From positions 15,622,337-15,686,336 of the forward strand of contig JAPTHN010000007.1 of NCBI GenBank assembly GCA_026936325.1: a DNA stretch of 64,000 nt, in the 5' to 3' direction. The notes beneath the pieces were generated by a model. It was given only the letters and a program-made list of their open reading frames with translations. It was not told where the DNA came from and made no database searches. A program made the position numbers and the translations under genes. Below are positions 23,084 through 37,600 of this stretch, piece after piece. Each line of letters starts with the position of its first letter. Position 1 is the first letter of the stretch. Source of the stretch: Platynereis dumerilii. Lineage: Eukaryota; Annelida; Polychaeta; Phyllodocida; Nereididae.

Positions 23084-26000
23084 CTAGAGAACACGGTAAT
23101 TGTCATCAGGGACAATTACAAAGAATTTACCTTTACTTTCAACTAAAGTTTGCCTGTAAATGGACAGACCAATGGAGTCCTGTGACTCAAGAGTCCTGAC
23201 TCAGAGTCCTGACTCAGAGTCCTGACTCAGAGTCCTGACTCAGAGTCCTGACTCAGAGTCCTGACTCAGAGTCCTGACTCATAGTCCTGATGCAGAGTAC
23301 TGACACAGAGTCCTGACTGAGAGTGCTGACTCCGAGTCCTGACGCAGAGTCCTGACGCAGAGGCCTGACTCAGTGCGTCCTGACTCAGCGGCCTGACTCA
23401 GAGTCGAGACTCAGAGTCGTGACTCAGATCCCTGACTCAGAGTCCTAACCTAGGGGCCTGACTCAGGGTCCTGACTCAGAGTCCTGACTGAGTGTCCTGA
23501 TTCCTAGTCCTGACTCCTAGTCCTGACCCCGAGTCCTGATTCAGAGACCTGTCTCCGAGTCCTGTCTCAGAGACCTGACTCTTAGTCCTGACTCAGTGCG
23601 TCCTGACTCAGCGGCCTGACTCAGAGTCCTGATTAAGACTCCTGACTCCGAGTCCTGACTCCGAGTCCTGACTTCGAGTCCTGACTCCGAGTCCTGACTC
23701 CGAGTCATGACTCAGAGTCATGACTCAGAGTCATGACTCAGAGACCTCACTCTGAGTCCTGACTCAATGCATCCTGACTTAGCGGCCTGACTCAGAGTCG
23801 AGACTCAGAGTTCTGACTCAGATCCCTGACTCCAAGTCATGACTCCGTGTCATGACTCAGAGACCTGACTCTGAGGCCTGACTCATTGCATCCTGACTTA
23901 ACGGCCTGACTCAGTGTCGAGACTCAGTGTTCTGACTCAGATCCCTGACTCAGAGTCCTGACTCAGAGGCCCGAATCAGGGTCCTGACTCAGTGTGACCT
24001 GACTCAGAGACCTGACTCAGAGTCCTGACCGAGGGTCCTGACTCCGAGTCCTGATTCCAAGGCCTGACTCCGAGTCCTGTCTCAGAGTCCTGACTCAGAT
24101 TCCTGACTCAGGGGCCTGACTCAGAGGCCTGACTCACAGACCCGACTCCGAGTCCTGACTCAGATGCCTGCCTCCGAGACCGGACTCAGATTCCTGACTC
24201 AGAGTCCTGACTCAGAGTCCTGCCTCAGAGTGCTGACTCAGAGCCCTGACTCTGAGGCCTGACTCTGAGGGCTGACTCTGAGGGCTGACTCTGAGGGCTG
24301 ACTCTGAGTGCTGACTCTGAGCCCTACCTCCAAGTCCGGCCTCAGAGTCCTGCCTCAGAGGCCTGCCTCAGATGCCTGACTCAGAGTCCTGACTCCGAGT
24401 CCTGACTCAGATGCCTGACTCCGAGACCTGACTCAGATGCCTGACTCAGAGTCCTGCCTCAGATCCCTGACTGAGATCCCTGACCCTGAGGCCTGACTCC
24501 GAGTCCTGACTCTGAGCCCTGCCTCCAAGTCCGGCCTCAGAGTCCTGCCTCAGAGGCCTGCCTCAGATGCCTGACTCAGAGTCCTGACTCCGAGTCCTGA
24601 CTCAGATGCCTGACTCCGAGACCTGACTCAGATGTCTGACTCAGAGTCCTGCCTCAGAGTCCTGACCCGAGAGTCCTGACCCGAGAGTCCTGACTCGGGG
24701 ACCTGACTCACAGACCTGACTCAGAGACCTGACTCTGTTTTCTGACTCACAGACCTGACTCACAGACCTGACTCACAGACCTGACTCACAGACCTGACTC
24801 ACAGACCTGACTCAGGGACATGACTCAGAGACCTGACTCAGGGCCCTGGATCAGAGTCCTGACTACAACTCCTATCCCCAACTGCACTCGGTCATTTGAG
24901 ACTGTAATATGTATATAAATATAAGTCAGTAGCATACACTGGCCCCGTCACCTGAAACGGCCAGAACAGCTTTTCATATATGGTTAATGTATGCTAATAT
25001 ATGCGGCCAGCCTGCTTTGGAGTGTGAAATGGTGTCACCTGCATCATGTGAAAATGAATTTTTTTGCTGACCATTTGGTCATTTTTTGACCTTTTGACCT
25101 TTACTGCTCAGAGATGGCTGTAGCTACAGACTTGTTGTTTACCACAATTGACAACAACAATTCAGTTCACATTGTCCTTTAAAATTAAGAAAATTGAGAC
25201 ATTCCTTCTGAGTTGAAAAAAATCATCTCTGAAAATGGTCAATTTTCATTTCATCTTTGACCTCAAATTTGACCATGATGAATGAGACTACTTGTCAAAT
25301 TTTATGTGCTCATGTGATTGCCAGTATGTCATTTTGCGTTTCATTTAATTTACAGAAAGCTGTAGGAGCAATATTTCCCATTCAAATTAAATTATTTATG
25401 CAAAATATCATGTAAGTTGTGAAGTGCCACTTTTAACAATTTTTTTACAAATTAAGTTGAGGATATGAAACAATTCTAATAGGGGGCTTTTGATAACCAT
25501 ATTAGTGACCAGTATACCTCAGACTGTGAAGAGGATTGTGGAAAAAAAACATAATTTTCAGAATTTTTGGAAAATTGTACTTTTTAAACATTAATGGCTC
25601 ATATCAACTTCAAATATCACCTTTTTGTCAAATTTTTTGGTCAATATAGTCTTTTTGGGTAAAGTTAAGGGTAGTTCACTATACATTTTGATCACCTAAG
25701 ACTACTCCTTCATGGAGATTTGACAAGTCCATCTAAATTTTGAACCCTCGATTTTGAAAAATGACCATATTTCAAAAAGTCTTCCGCCAATCCAAACCAT
25801 TTGTTGAATGTGCACTGGCCCCAGATACTGGCTAACTTTTACCACCATCACCATGTTCCTATCTATTACGTAACTTGAGAAACCTGTGCAACACTCAAAA
25901 CTGCTCAAGAGCAATAGCCCTTTACCCGCTAGACCAATTGTTACATGACTTCTACCAAAACATTGACAACAACTTTTTGTCACAGAATTTTGACTCATGA

Positions 26001-26172
26001 CTCATTATCTCAAATAGTATTTGAGTTATGAGCCTTTAAACTTTACTAATTTTCGACTTTGAACGGCTCTGTGAAAAAGACAACTGTGAAAATGACATCA
26101 AATGAACCAATTACGCAATACCCAACAACTGACGAACCTATTGACAGCCTTTCATGAACGTACAACCATTTT
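23084..26172 (-). mobile_element. F1 element, copy 6 (right end lost at a junction)
   Basis: CTAG at 23,084, array F (about 23,186-24,866) and the head to 26,172, where it switches abruptly from CAACCATTTTG into F2-tail sequence. It is a near-identical paralogue of 28,024-31,112 at a constant offset of 4,940 bp; a few substitutions are visible in the array and end (for example at about 23,661). Confidence 0.75.
23186..24866. repeat. 13-bp satellite array F
   Basis: The same unit family as array E, with repeated GGCTGACTCTGAG and CTGCCTCAGATGC stretches. It is duplicated almost base for base at 28,126-29,806. Confidence 0.9.
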
Positions 26173-28014
26173 GTGACTTGCGGATTCTGACTTCCCGTGC
26201 CGACACCTCTGGGAGTAAAATGGCACCTGTACAATAGTGACCTTGACCTACTTTCTTGAAATTGGGTCAGATTATGTAATTTACATGTAAGACATGTAAT
26301 TTAAATGGAAAATGAAATTTGCTTGTTATTACATGTGATAGAGTAAATTAAAGTAAATGAAAAAACCAATTTTGAAGTGGCCTGTGACCTTGAAAAATAA
26401 GTCAAGGTCACCGAAACCGGGTGAGTGTAATTAGGTCATGAAACACCATGTATGTGATTTTTTTGAGATTTTTTGGAAGAAATTTTTGTCTGGAAAAATA
26501 ATAATAAAAAGAAATACGAAAACAAGAAACTTCACCTATGTAATAGGTGAAGTTTAATAAGAATAAGAATAAGAATAATAATATTAACAAAAACAAATAG
26601 AATTTACCATAGGTAAATTCTTAATAATAAAAGGTAAAAGAACAATATCAATATAATCCCCCGCAAGCGGCGGGGGATTATAACTAGTATAACTGATATT
26701 GCCGTACGGCAATATCGGATAATCCCCCGCGCCCCCCCTGTCTCCCCTGCCCTGCATACTCCCTCTTTCCAGTTCATGTCCTTCATGATGAATTCTTAAA
26801 ACCATGTATGAATGTAGCAATCTTGTTGGTGCATATGCCTATCAAAAGTCGAGGCAGCCAGACACACCTGTTGTGGTCAAGCATACCACCCTGCAAGCAA
26901 TGCATATTGAGTAAACCCTAACCCTAACCCTAATGGCCTGTTGCAGGCAAGCCATAAGAGTTGCATGGTTGTGTCTACATGGAAAAATTGGGCAAAAAAT
27001 TAGCAACATGTCATTTGAGTTTTAACTGATTTGAAATATGCACTTAGTAGCTATAATTGAATATATGAAATCATATATGTAAAATAGGTTATTAGAATGA
27101 GGTCCATGCCCTTAGAGAACAGATAAGGCCATAATTTTACACATCTTTTAGTGTTAATTTCATAAGATTTGGATAGTTAGAAGCTGAGCAATCTAAAGTT
27201 GAAATTTGAATTTAAAAAAATTCTCTAGGAAAAACCATTTGATGTAGGCAAATTTCCTTTGAGGACAGTATGTAGGCCTAACAGAGGTATATATAAAAAA
27301 ATATTTACGAACATCCAAGAAGAACTTCATAGATTTTTTAGCCAAAAATGTTTTGAAAGGCGCAAAAAGTGACATGAAATTTTCAATGTCTGACGCGATT
27401 CTACGCCGCGCGTCTGACACCATCATGCTATACATCATTGGAAAGCTGACAAACAGACCTTTCTTGTGATATGTCAAACTTTGTTGTAGCTTAAATAGGG
27501 ACCGAGATATGGCCACTTGAAAATTGCATTTTTGGACGTCCGTAGCGCCAAGACCGTTGGTCCGAGCGGTCCGTAACTTTGTGAAGTTGGTACACTGTGA
27601 CACATCTGTATGTTCACCTATTTTCAGCTCTCTAAGAGCATTCCTTCCCTGTTTTTCAAAAAAATTTCAGTCAATTTTCGGGATATCCAATTTTCAAAAA
27701 ATCATATCTTGAAATGTGTTCATAAAATCTCCACGAGACGCCTTTCTGCACTGGAGACTTTGTCAAGGTATCTTACAAAAAATCAACAGGTCTCAGTTAT
27801 GCTTAGGTTCTCAGAAACCTGCGCCGGAAATTTTTTTTATATTTTCCTCATAACTCATAAGCGTCATGAAATTTGATCATGAAATTTCGTGAAAAGTAGC
27901 ACGCAATGGAGTCGCATATTACCCTTGACTTGCAAGACAGTATCTGTAATACTTTTGAAGTAATCACAATTTTTCTGAGCTGAATAATAATAAGAATAAG
28001 AATAATAAGAATAA
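26173..28014. repeat. Duplicated block: F2 tail, hairpin stack and F3 copy
   Basis: This block corresponds to 16,314-18,155 at a constant offset of 9,859 bp, and the stretches compared look identical, including the telomere-type repeat and hairpin stack. The left edge lies inside F2-derived sequence joined to an F1 head. The right edge coincides with the F3 right end. CTAG of F3 lies at 26,684, the palindrome at 26,695-26,716. Confidence 0.8.
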
Positions 28015-28023
28015 TAATAATAA

Positions 28024-31000
28024 CTAGAGAAAACGGTAATTGTCATCAGGGACAATTACAAAGAATTTACCTTTACTTTCAACTAAAGTTTGCCTGTAAA
28101 TGGACAGACCAATGGAGTCCTGTGACTCAAGAGTCCTGACTCAGAGTCCTGACTCAGAGTCCTGACTCAGAGTCCTGACTCAGAGTCCTGACTCAGAGTC
28201 CTGACTCAGAGTCCTGACTCATAGTCCTGATGCAGAGTACTGACACAGAGTCCTGACTGAGAGTGCTGACTCCGAGTCCTGACGCAGAGTCCTGACGCAG
28301 AGGCCTGACTCAGTGCGTCCTGACTCAGCGGCCTGACTCAGAGTCGAGACTCAGAGTCGTGACTCAGATCCCTGACTCAGAGTCCTAACCTAGGGGCCTG
28401 ACTCAGGGTCCTGACTCAGAGTCCTGACTGAGTGTCCTGATTCCTAGTCCTGACTCCTAGTCCTGACCCCGAGTCCTGATTCAGAGACCTGTCTCCGAGT
28501 CCTGTCTCAGAGACCTGACTCTTAGTCCTGACTCAGTGCGTCCTGACTCAGCGGCCTGACTCAGAGTCCTGATTAAGACTCCTGACTCCGAGTCCTGACT
28601 CTGAGTCCTGACTTCGAGTCCTGACTCCGAGTCCTGACTCCGAGTCCTGACTCAGAGTCATGACTCAGAGTCATGACTCAGAGACCTCACTCTGAGTCCT
28701 GACTCAATGCATCCTGACTTAGCGGCCTGACTCAGAGTCGAGACTCAGAGTTCTGACTCAGATCCCTGACTCCAAGTCATGACTCCGTGTCATGACTCAG
28801 AGACCTGACTCTGAGGCCTGACTCATTGCATCCTGACTTAACGGCCTGACTCAGTGTCGAGACTCAGTGTTCTGACTCAGATCCCTGACTCAGAGTCCTG
28901 ACTCAGAGGCCCGAATCAGGGTCCTGACTCAGTGTGACCTGACTCAGAGACCTGACTCAGAGTCCTGACCGAGGGTCCTGACTCCGAGTCCTGATTCCAA
29001 GGCCTGACTCCGAGTCCTGTCTCAGAGTCCTGACTCAGATTCCTGACTCAGGGGCCTGACTCAGAGGCCTGACTCACAGACCTGACTCCGAGTCCTGACT
29101 CAGATGCCTGCCTCCGAGACCGGACTCAGATTCCTGACTCAGAGTCCTGACTCAGAGTCCTGCCTCAGAGTGCTGACTCAGAGCCCTGACTCTGAGGCCT
29201 GACTCTGAGGGCTGACTCTGAGGGCTGACTCTGAGGGCTGACTCTGAGGGCTGACTCTGAGCCCTACCTCCAAGTCCGGCCTCAGAGTCCTGCCTCAGAG
29301 GCCTGCCTCAGATGCCTGACTCAGAGTCCTGACTCCGAGTCCTGACTCAGATGCCTGACTCCGAGACCTGACTCAGATGCCTGACTCAGAGTCCTGCCTC
29401 AGATCCCTGACTGAGATCCCTGACCCTGAGGCCTGACTCCGAGTCCTGACTCTGAGCCCTGCCTCCAAGTCCGGCCTCAGAGTCCTGCCTCAGAGGCCTG
29501 CCTCAGATGCCTGACTCAGAGTCCTGACTCCGAGTCCTGACTCAGATGCCTGACTCCGAGACCTGACTCAGATGTCTGACTCAGAGTCCTGCCTCAGAGT
29601 CCTGACCCGAGAGTCCTGACCCGAGAGTCCTGACTCGGGGACCTGACTCACAGACCTGACTCAGAGACCTGACTCAGTTTTCTGACTCACAGACCTGACT
29701 CACAGACCTGACTCACAGACCTGACTCACAGACCTGACTCACAGACCTGACTCAGGGACATGACTCAGAGACCTGACTCAGGGCCCTGGATCAGAGTCCT
29801 GACTACAACTCCTATCCCCAACTGCACTCGGTCATTTGAGACTGTAATATGTATATAAATATAAGTCAGTAGCATACACTGGCCCCGTCACCTGAAACGG
29901 CCAGAACAGCTTTTCATATATGGTTAATGTATGCTAATATATGCGGCCAGCCTGCTTTGGAGTGTGAAATGGTGTCACCTGCATCATGTGAAAATGAATT
30001 TTTTTGCTGACCATTTGGTCATTTTTTGACCTTTTGACCTTTACTGCTCAGAGATGGCTGTAGCTACAGACTTGTTGTTTACCACAATTGACAACAACAA
30101 TTCAGTTCACATTGTCCTTTAAAATTAAGAAAATTGAGACATTCCTTCTGAGTTGAAAAAAATCATCTCTGAAAATGGTCAATTTTCATTTCATCTTTGA
30201 CCTCAAATTTGACCATGATGAATGAGACTACTTGTCAAATTTTATGTGCTCATGTGATTGCCAGTATGTCATTTTGCGTTTCATTTAATTTACAGAAAGC
30301 TGTAGGAGCAATATTTCCCATTCAAATTAAATTATTTATGCAAAATATCATGTAAGTTGTGAAGTGCCACTTTTAACAATTTTTTTACAAATTAAGTTGA
30401 GGATATGAAACAATTCTAATAGGGGGCTTTTGATAACCATATTAGTGACCAGTATACCTCAGACTGTGAAGAGGATTGTGGAAAAAAAACATAATTTTCA
30501 GAATTTTTGGAAAATTGTACTTTTTAAACATTAATGGCTCATATCAACTTCAAATATCACCTTTTTGTCAAATTTTTTGGTCAATATAGTCTTTTTGGGT
30601 AAAGTTAAGGGTAGTTCACTATACATTTTGATCACCTAAGACTACTCCTTCATGGAGATTTGACAAGTCCATCTAAATTTTGAACCCTCGATTTTGAAAA
30701 ATGACCATATTTCAAAAAGTCTTCCGCCAATCCAAACCATTTGTTGAATGTGCACTGGCCCCAGATACTGGCTAACTTTTACCACCATCACCATGTTCCT
30801 ATCTATTACGTAACTTGAGAAACCTGTGCAACACTCAAAACTGCTCAAGAGCAATAGCCCTTTACCCGCTAGACCAATTGTTACATGACTTCTACCAAAA
30901 CATTGACAACAACTTTTTGTCACAGAATTTTGACTCATGACTCATTATCTCAAATAGTATTTGAGTTATGAGCCTTTAAACTTTACTAATTTTCGACTTT

Positions 31001-31128
31001 GAACGGCTCTGTGAAAAAGACAACTGTGAAAATGACATCAAATGAACCAATTACGCAATACCCAACAACTGACGAACCTATTGACAGCCTTTCATGAACG
31101 TACAACCATTTTGAAATAAGAATAAGAA
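28024..31128 (-). mobile_element. F1 element, copy 7
   Basis: Near-identical to copy 6, and it continues past the point where copy 6 is cut, ending with an AAT/AAG run before CTAG 31,129. It lacks the terminal hairpin. Its array lies at about 28,126-29,806 and a TATA-like word near 29,850. Confidence 0.75.
28126..29806. repeat. 13-bp satellite array F' (duplicate of array F)
   Basis: Unit order matches 23,186-24,866 with rare substitutions, so it arose by segmental duplication and not by independent expansion. Confidence 0.9.
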
Positions 31129-34100
31129 CTAGAGAACACGGTAATTGTCATCAGGGACAATTACAAAGAATTTACCTTTACTTTTAATTACACTTTGCCT
31201 GTAAATGGACAGACAAATGGACTTTACCTTTACTTTTAACTAGGCGTGTAAACAGACAAACAAATGAACAGACAGACAAATGGGCTAAACTTTGCCTGTA
31301 AACGGACAGCTAAATGGATGGATGGCCAGATGGATGAAACCGACGGACTGACAGGCACATGCGGACTCTGACTCCGACTCCGACTCTTAATCCTGGTCAC
31401 CTTCCTGATCAGATCTACAATTCAGACTGACTCTCAGTCCTGACACTGACTCTTTTCTCAGAGTCCTGACTCAGAGTCCTGACTCAGAGTCCTGACTCAG
31501 AGTCCTGACTCAGAGTCCTGACTCCGAATCCTGACTCAGGGTCCTAACTCAGAGGTCTGACTCCGAGGCCTGACTCCGAATCCTGCCTCAGAGTCCTGAC
31601 TACGAGTCCTGACTCAGCGTGTCCTGACTCAGAGTTCTGACTCAGAGTCCTGACTCGCCGACCTGACTCACAGACCTGACTCAGAGTCCTGACTCAGGGA
31701 CATGACTCAGAGTCCTGATTCAGAGTCCTGACTCAGTGTCCTTGCTCAGAGTCCTGACCTAGGGTCCTGACTCAGTGACCTGACTCAGAGACCTGACTGA
31801 CAGACCTGACTAAGATTCCTGACTCCGAGTCATGACTCCGAGCCATGACTCCGAGTCCAAACTCCGAGGCCTGACTCCGAGGCCTGACTCCAAGGCCTGA
31901 CTCCGAGGCCTGACTCCGAGTCCTGACTCCGAGTCCTGACTCCGAGGCCTCACTCCGAGTCCTGACTCAGCTGCCTGGCTCTTAGTTGAGACTCATAGTC
32001 ATTAGTCATAGTCGAGACTCAGAGTCCTGACTCAGAGTCCTGACTCAGAGTCCTGACTCAGAGTCCTGACTCCGAGTCCTGACTCAGCGTGTCCTGATTC
32101 AGCGTGTCCTGACTCAGCGGCCTGACTCAGCGTGTCCTGACTCAGCGTGTCCTGACTCAGCGGCCTGACTCATACTCGAGACTCATACTCGAAACTCATA
32201 GTCGAGACTCATAGTCGAGACTCAGAGTCCTAACTCTGAGTCCTGACTCAGAGTCCTGACCTAGGGTCCTGACTCAGGGACCTGACTCACAGACCTGACT
32301 CACAGACCTGACTCACAGACCTGACTCACAAACCTGACTCATAGACCTGCCTCAGATTCCTGACTGAGTCATGACTCCTAGTCATGACTCTGAGTCCTGA
32401 CTCAGAGTCCTGACTCAGAGTCCTGCCTCAGAGTCCTGACTCAGAGTACTGATTCCAAGTTCTGACTCAGAGTCCTGACTCTGAGTCTGACTCAGGGTCC
32501 TGACTCAGAGGTCTGACTCTGAGGCCTGACTCCGAGTCCTGACCTAGGGTCCTGACTCAAGGACCTGACTCACAGACCGGACTCACAGACCTGACTCACA
32601 GACCTGACTCAGATTCCTGACTCCGAATCATGACTCCGAGTCCTGATTCCGAGGCCTGACTCCGAGGCCTGACTCCGAGTCCTGACTCCAAGTCCTGATC
32701 CAGAGTCCTGACTCAGCGGCCTGACTCATAGTCGAGACTCAGAGTCAATACTCATAGTCGAGACTCAGAGTCCTGACTCAGAGTCCTGACTCAGAGTCCT
32801 GACTCGCAGACCTGACTCACAGACCTGCCTCACAGACCTGACTCAGAGTCCTTGCTCAGAGTCCTTGCTCAGAGTCCTGACCTAGGGTCCTGACTCAGTG
32901 ACCTGACTCAGAGACCTGACTCACAGACCTGACTAAGATTCCTGACTCCGAGTCATGACTCCTAGCCATGACTCCGAGTCCTAACTCTGAGTCCTGACTC
33001 CGAGGCCTGACTCCGAGGCCTGACTCCGAGGCCTGACTCCGAGTCCTGACTCCGAGTCCTGACTCAGCTGCCTGGCTCATAGTTGAGACTCATAGTCATT
33101 AGTCATAGTCGAGACTCAGAGTCCTGACTCAGAGTGCTGACTCAGAGTCCTGACTAAGAGTCCTGACTCAGAGTCCTGACTCAGGGACCTGCCGCAGAGT
33201 CCAGACTCAGGGTCCAGACTCAGGGTCCTGACTCGCAGACCTGACTCACAGACCTGACTCACAGACCTGACTCAGGGACCTGACTCAGAGACCTGACTCA
33301 GGGTCCTGGCTCAGGGTCCTGAGTATAACTCCTGTCCCCTACTCCACTCAGTCATTTGAGACTTAGTCAGTAGCATACACTGGCCCCGTCACCTGAAACG
33401 GCCAGAACAGCTTTCCAAATATGGTTAATGTATGCTAATATATGCGGCCAGCCTGCGTTGGAGTGTGAAACCGTCTCACCTGCATCATGTGAAAATGAAT
33501 TTTTGGCTGACAATTTCTTCATTTTTCTGACCTTTTGACCTTTGTTGCTTCGAGTTTACTGTACCTACAGACTTGTCATTTGCCACAACTTACCACAAGT
33601 ATTTGGTCAAGCTTGTCAATGAAAATAAAAAAAATTAGAACTTTCCTTGCTAATTAAAAAAATCATTTGTGAAAACGATCAATTTTCATTTCATCTTTGA
33701 CCTCAAATTTGACCCTGCGGAAATTGTCACAGGTGAAAATTTATGTGCTCATGTGTTGCCAGTATGTGATCTAGGGGGGTCATTTAATTTACAGAAAGCT
33801 GTAGGACTAATATTTCCCACTCAAATAAAATCATTTATGGTAAATATCAGGAGTGTCGAGGAGTACCATTTTTCACATTTTTTTACAAATTGAGTTGAAG
33901 ACATAAAATATTCTTCATTGGGGGCTTTTGATAACCATATTATTGACTTATAGACTGCAGACTTTTGAGAGGATTTGTTGAAAATAACATAATTTTCAGA
34001 ATTTTTGCAAAATTCAACTTTTTAAACTTTAATGACTCAAATCACCTTCAAATATAACCTTTTGGTCCACTATTTTGGTCAATATAGTCTTTTTGGGTAA

Positions 34101-34694
34101 AGTTAAGGGTAGTTCACTATACATTTTGATCACCTCAGACTACTCCTTCATGGAGATTTTACAATTCCACCTGAATTTTGAACCCTCGATTTTGAAAAAT
34201 TGCCATATTTCACAAAGTATTGCACCAATCCAAACCATTTGTTGAATCAGCACTGGTCCCAGATACTGGCTAACTGTTGCCACCATCACCATATTCCTAT
34301 CTATTATGTAACTGGAGAAAATGGTGACAGACCAAAAACTGCTCATACCACCATAACCCTTTACCCGTTGGACCAACTGTCATATCACTTGTACCAATAC
34401 GTAGACAACAACTTTTTATCACACGATTTTGACTCTTGACTCATTATCTCAAATAGTTTTTGACTGATAAGCCTTTGAAGTTTACTATTTTTCGACTTTG
34501 AACGCCTCTGTGAAAAAGACAACTGTGAAAATGACATCAAATGACCCAATTACGTAATACCCAACAACTGACTTACCTTTTGACCAACTTTTGTCAACGT
34601 AAAACCATTTTGAGAGAATAAGAATAATAAGAATAAGAATAAGAATAATAATATTAACAAAAACAAATAGAATTTACCATAGGTAAATTCTTAA
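31129..34694 (-). mobile_element. F1 element, copy 8
   Basis: CTAG at 31,129, array G, head (33,340-34,620) and right-end hairpin 34,670-34,690; complete. The left part and array resemble copy 3, while the head resembles copy 2. That places copy 8 as a relative of a unit spanning the copy 2/copy 3 boundary in a different register. Confidence 0.75.
31458..33330. repeat. 13-bp satellite array G
   Basis: Units CTGACTCAGAGTC, CTGACTCCGAGGC and CTGACTCACAGAC, with CTCATAGTCGAGA blocks. One segment (about 32,895-33,080) is almost identical to 5,477-5,662 in array B. Confidence 0.9.
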
Positions 34695-37600
34695 CTAGAG
34701 AACACGGTAATTGTCATCACGGACAATTACAAAGAATTTACCTTTACTTTCTACTAAACTTTGCCTGTATATGGACAGACAAATGGACAGATGGATGAAA
34801 CTGATGGACTGACAAACACATGCTGACTCTGTTTCCTCACTGACTGCGACTCTGACTCCGACTCAAACTCTGAATGCCGATCAGCTTCCTGATCAGATCT
34901 CCGATTCAGACTACTGACTCTCACTCCTGACGTAGACTCTTTTCTCTGATGACTGACTCAGAGTCCTGACTCATTGTCGTGACTAACAGTCGTGACTCAC
35001 AGTCATGACTCAGAGTCTTGACTCACATTCCGATTCACAGACCTGACTCACAGTCCTGACTCACAGTCCTGACTCACATGCCGACTCGCAGGCCTGACTC
35101 ACAGTCCTGACTCACAGTCCTGACTCACAGGCCGGGCTCACATTCCTGGCTCACAGTCCTGATTCACAGTCCTGACTCACTGTCGTGACTCGGAGTCCCA
35201 CCTCAGAGGCCTTGCACAGAGTCCTGGCTGAGAGGCCTTTGGCAGAGTCCTTTGGCAGAGTCCTTTGGCAGAGTCCTTTGGCAGAGTCCTTTGTCAGACT
35301 CCTGACTGACTCAGAGTCCTGACTGACTCAGAGTCCTGACTGACTCAGAGTCTTGACTGTCTCAGAGTGCTGACTGACTCAAGAGTCCTGATTGACTCAG
35401 AGGCCTGATTAACTCAAGAGTTCTTACTGACTCAGAGGCCTGACTCAGAGGCCTGACTCAGAGGCCTGACTCAGAGACGTGACTCAGAGTCCTGAATCAG
35501 AGTCCTGACTCAGAGTCCTTACTCCAAATCCTGACTCTTGAGTCCTGACTCACAGCCCTGACTCACAGACCTGACTCAGAGTACTGACCTAGGTCCTGAG
35601 TCAGGGACCTGACTGAGAGTCCTGACTGAGAGTCCTGGCTGAGAGTCCTGACTCAGAGTCCTGACTCAGAGTCTTGTCTCAGAGTCTTGACTCAGAGTCT
35701 TGACTCAAATTCCCGACTCAAATTCCCGACTTAGAGTCCTGACTCCCAGTCCTGACTCCAAGTCCTGACTCTGACTCCTGCCTCCTAAGCCTGCCACAGA
35801 GTAGTGACTCTGAGTCCTGACTCCGAGTCCTGCCTCAGAGTCCTGCCTCTGAGGCCTTCCTCCGAGTCCTGACTCAGAGTCCTGACTCAGATTCCTGACT
35901 CTGAGTCCTGACTCCGAGTCCTGACTCCAAGGCCTGACTCCTAGCCCTGACTCCGAGGCCTGACTCAGCGGCCTGACTCATAGTCGGGACTCATAGTCGA
36001 GACTCATAGTCGAGACTCATAGACGAGACTCATAGTCGAGACTCATAGTCGAGACTAATAGTCAAGACTCAGAGTCCTGACTCTGAGTCCTGACTCCGAG
36101 TCCTGACTCCAAGGCCTGACTCCTAGCCCTGACTCCGAGGCCTGACTCAGCGGCCTGACTCATAGTCAGGACTCATTGTCGAGACGCATAGTCGAGACTC
36201 ATAGTCGAGACTCATAGACGAGACTCATAGTCGAGACTCATAGTCGAGATTCATAGTCGAGACTCATAGTCGAGACTAATAGTCAAGACTCAGAGTCCTG
36301 ACTCAGAGTCCTGACTCAGAGGCCTGACTCAGAGGCCTGACTCAGAGTCCTGACCCAGGGGCCTGACTCAGGGGCCTGACTCACAGACCTGACTCACAGA
36401 CCTGACTCACAGACCTGTCTTACAGACCTGACTAACAGACCAGGCTCACAGACCTGATTCACAGACCTGACTCACAGGCCTGACTCACAGACCAGACTCA
36501 CAGACCTGTCTCACAGACCTGACTCACAGACGTGACACACAGACCTGACTCAGGGTCCTGACTATAACTCCTATCCCCAACTCCACTCCTGACTGAGAGT
36601 CCTGGCTGAGAGTCCTGACTCAGAGTCCTGACTCAGAGTCTTGTCTCAGAGTCTTGACTCAGAGTCTTGACTCAAATTCCCGACTCAAATTCCCGACTTA
36701 GAGTCCTGACTCCCAGTCCTGACTCCAAGTCCTGACTCTGACTCCTGCCTCCTAGGCCTGCCACAGAGTAGTGACTCTGAGTCCTGACTCCGAGTCCTGC
36801 CTCAGAGTCCTGCCTCTGAGGCCTTCCTCCGAGTCCTGACTCAGAGTTCTGACTCAGAGTCCTGACTCAGATTCCTTACTCTGAGTCCTGACTCCGAGTC
36901 CTGACTCCAAGGCCTGACTCCTAGCCCTGACTCCGAGGCCTGACTCAGCGGCCTGACTCATAGTCGGGACTCATAGTCGAGACTCATAGTCGAGACTCAT
37001 AGTCGAGACTCATAGTCGAGACTCATAGACGAGACTCATAGTCGAGACTCATAGTCGAGATTCATAGTCGAGACTCATAGTCGAGACTCATAGTCGAGAC
37101 TAATAGTCAAGACTCAGAGTCCTGACTCTGAGTCCTGACTCCAAGGCCTGACTCCGAGGCCTGACTCAGCGGCCTGACTCATAGTCGGGACTCATAGTCG
37201 AGACGCATGGTTGAGACTCATAGTCGAGACTCATAGACGAGACTCATAGTCGAGACTCATAGTCGAGATTCATAGTCGAGACTCATAGTCGAGACTAATA
37301 GTCAAGACTCAGAGTCCTGACTCAGAGGCCTGACTCAGAGTCCTGACCCAGGGGCCTGACTCAGGGGCCTGACTCACAGACCTGACTCACAGACCTGACT
37401 CACAGACCTGTCTTACAGACCTGTCTTACAGACCTGACTAACAGACCTGGCTCACAGACCTGATTCACAGACCTGACTCACAGGCCTGACTCACAGACCT
37501 GACTCACAGACCTGTCTCACAGACCTGACTCACAGACGTGACACACAGACCTGACTCAGGGTCCTGACTATAACTCCTATCCCCAACTCCACTCAGTCAT

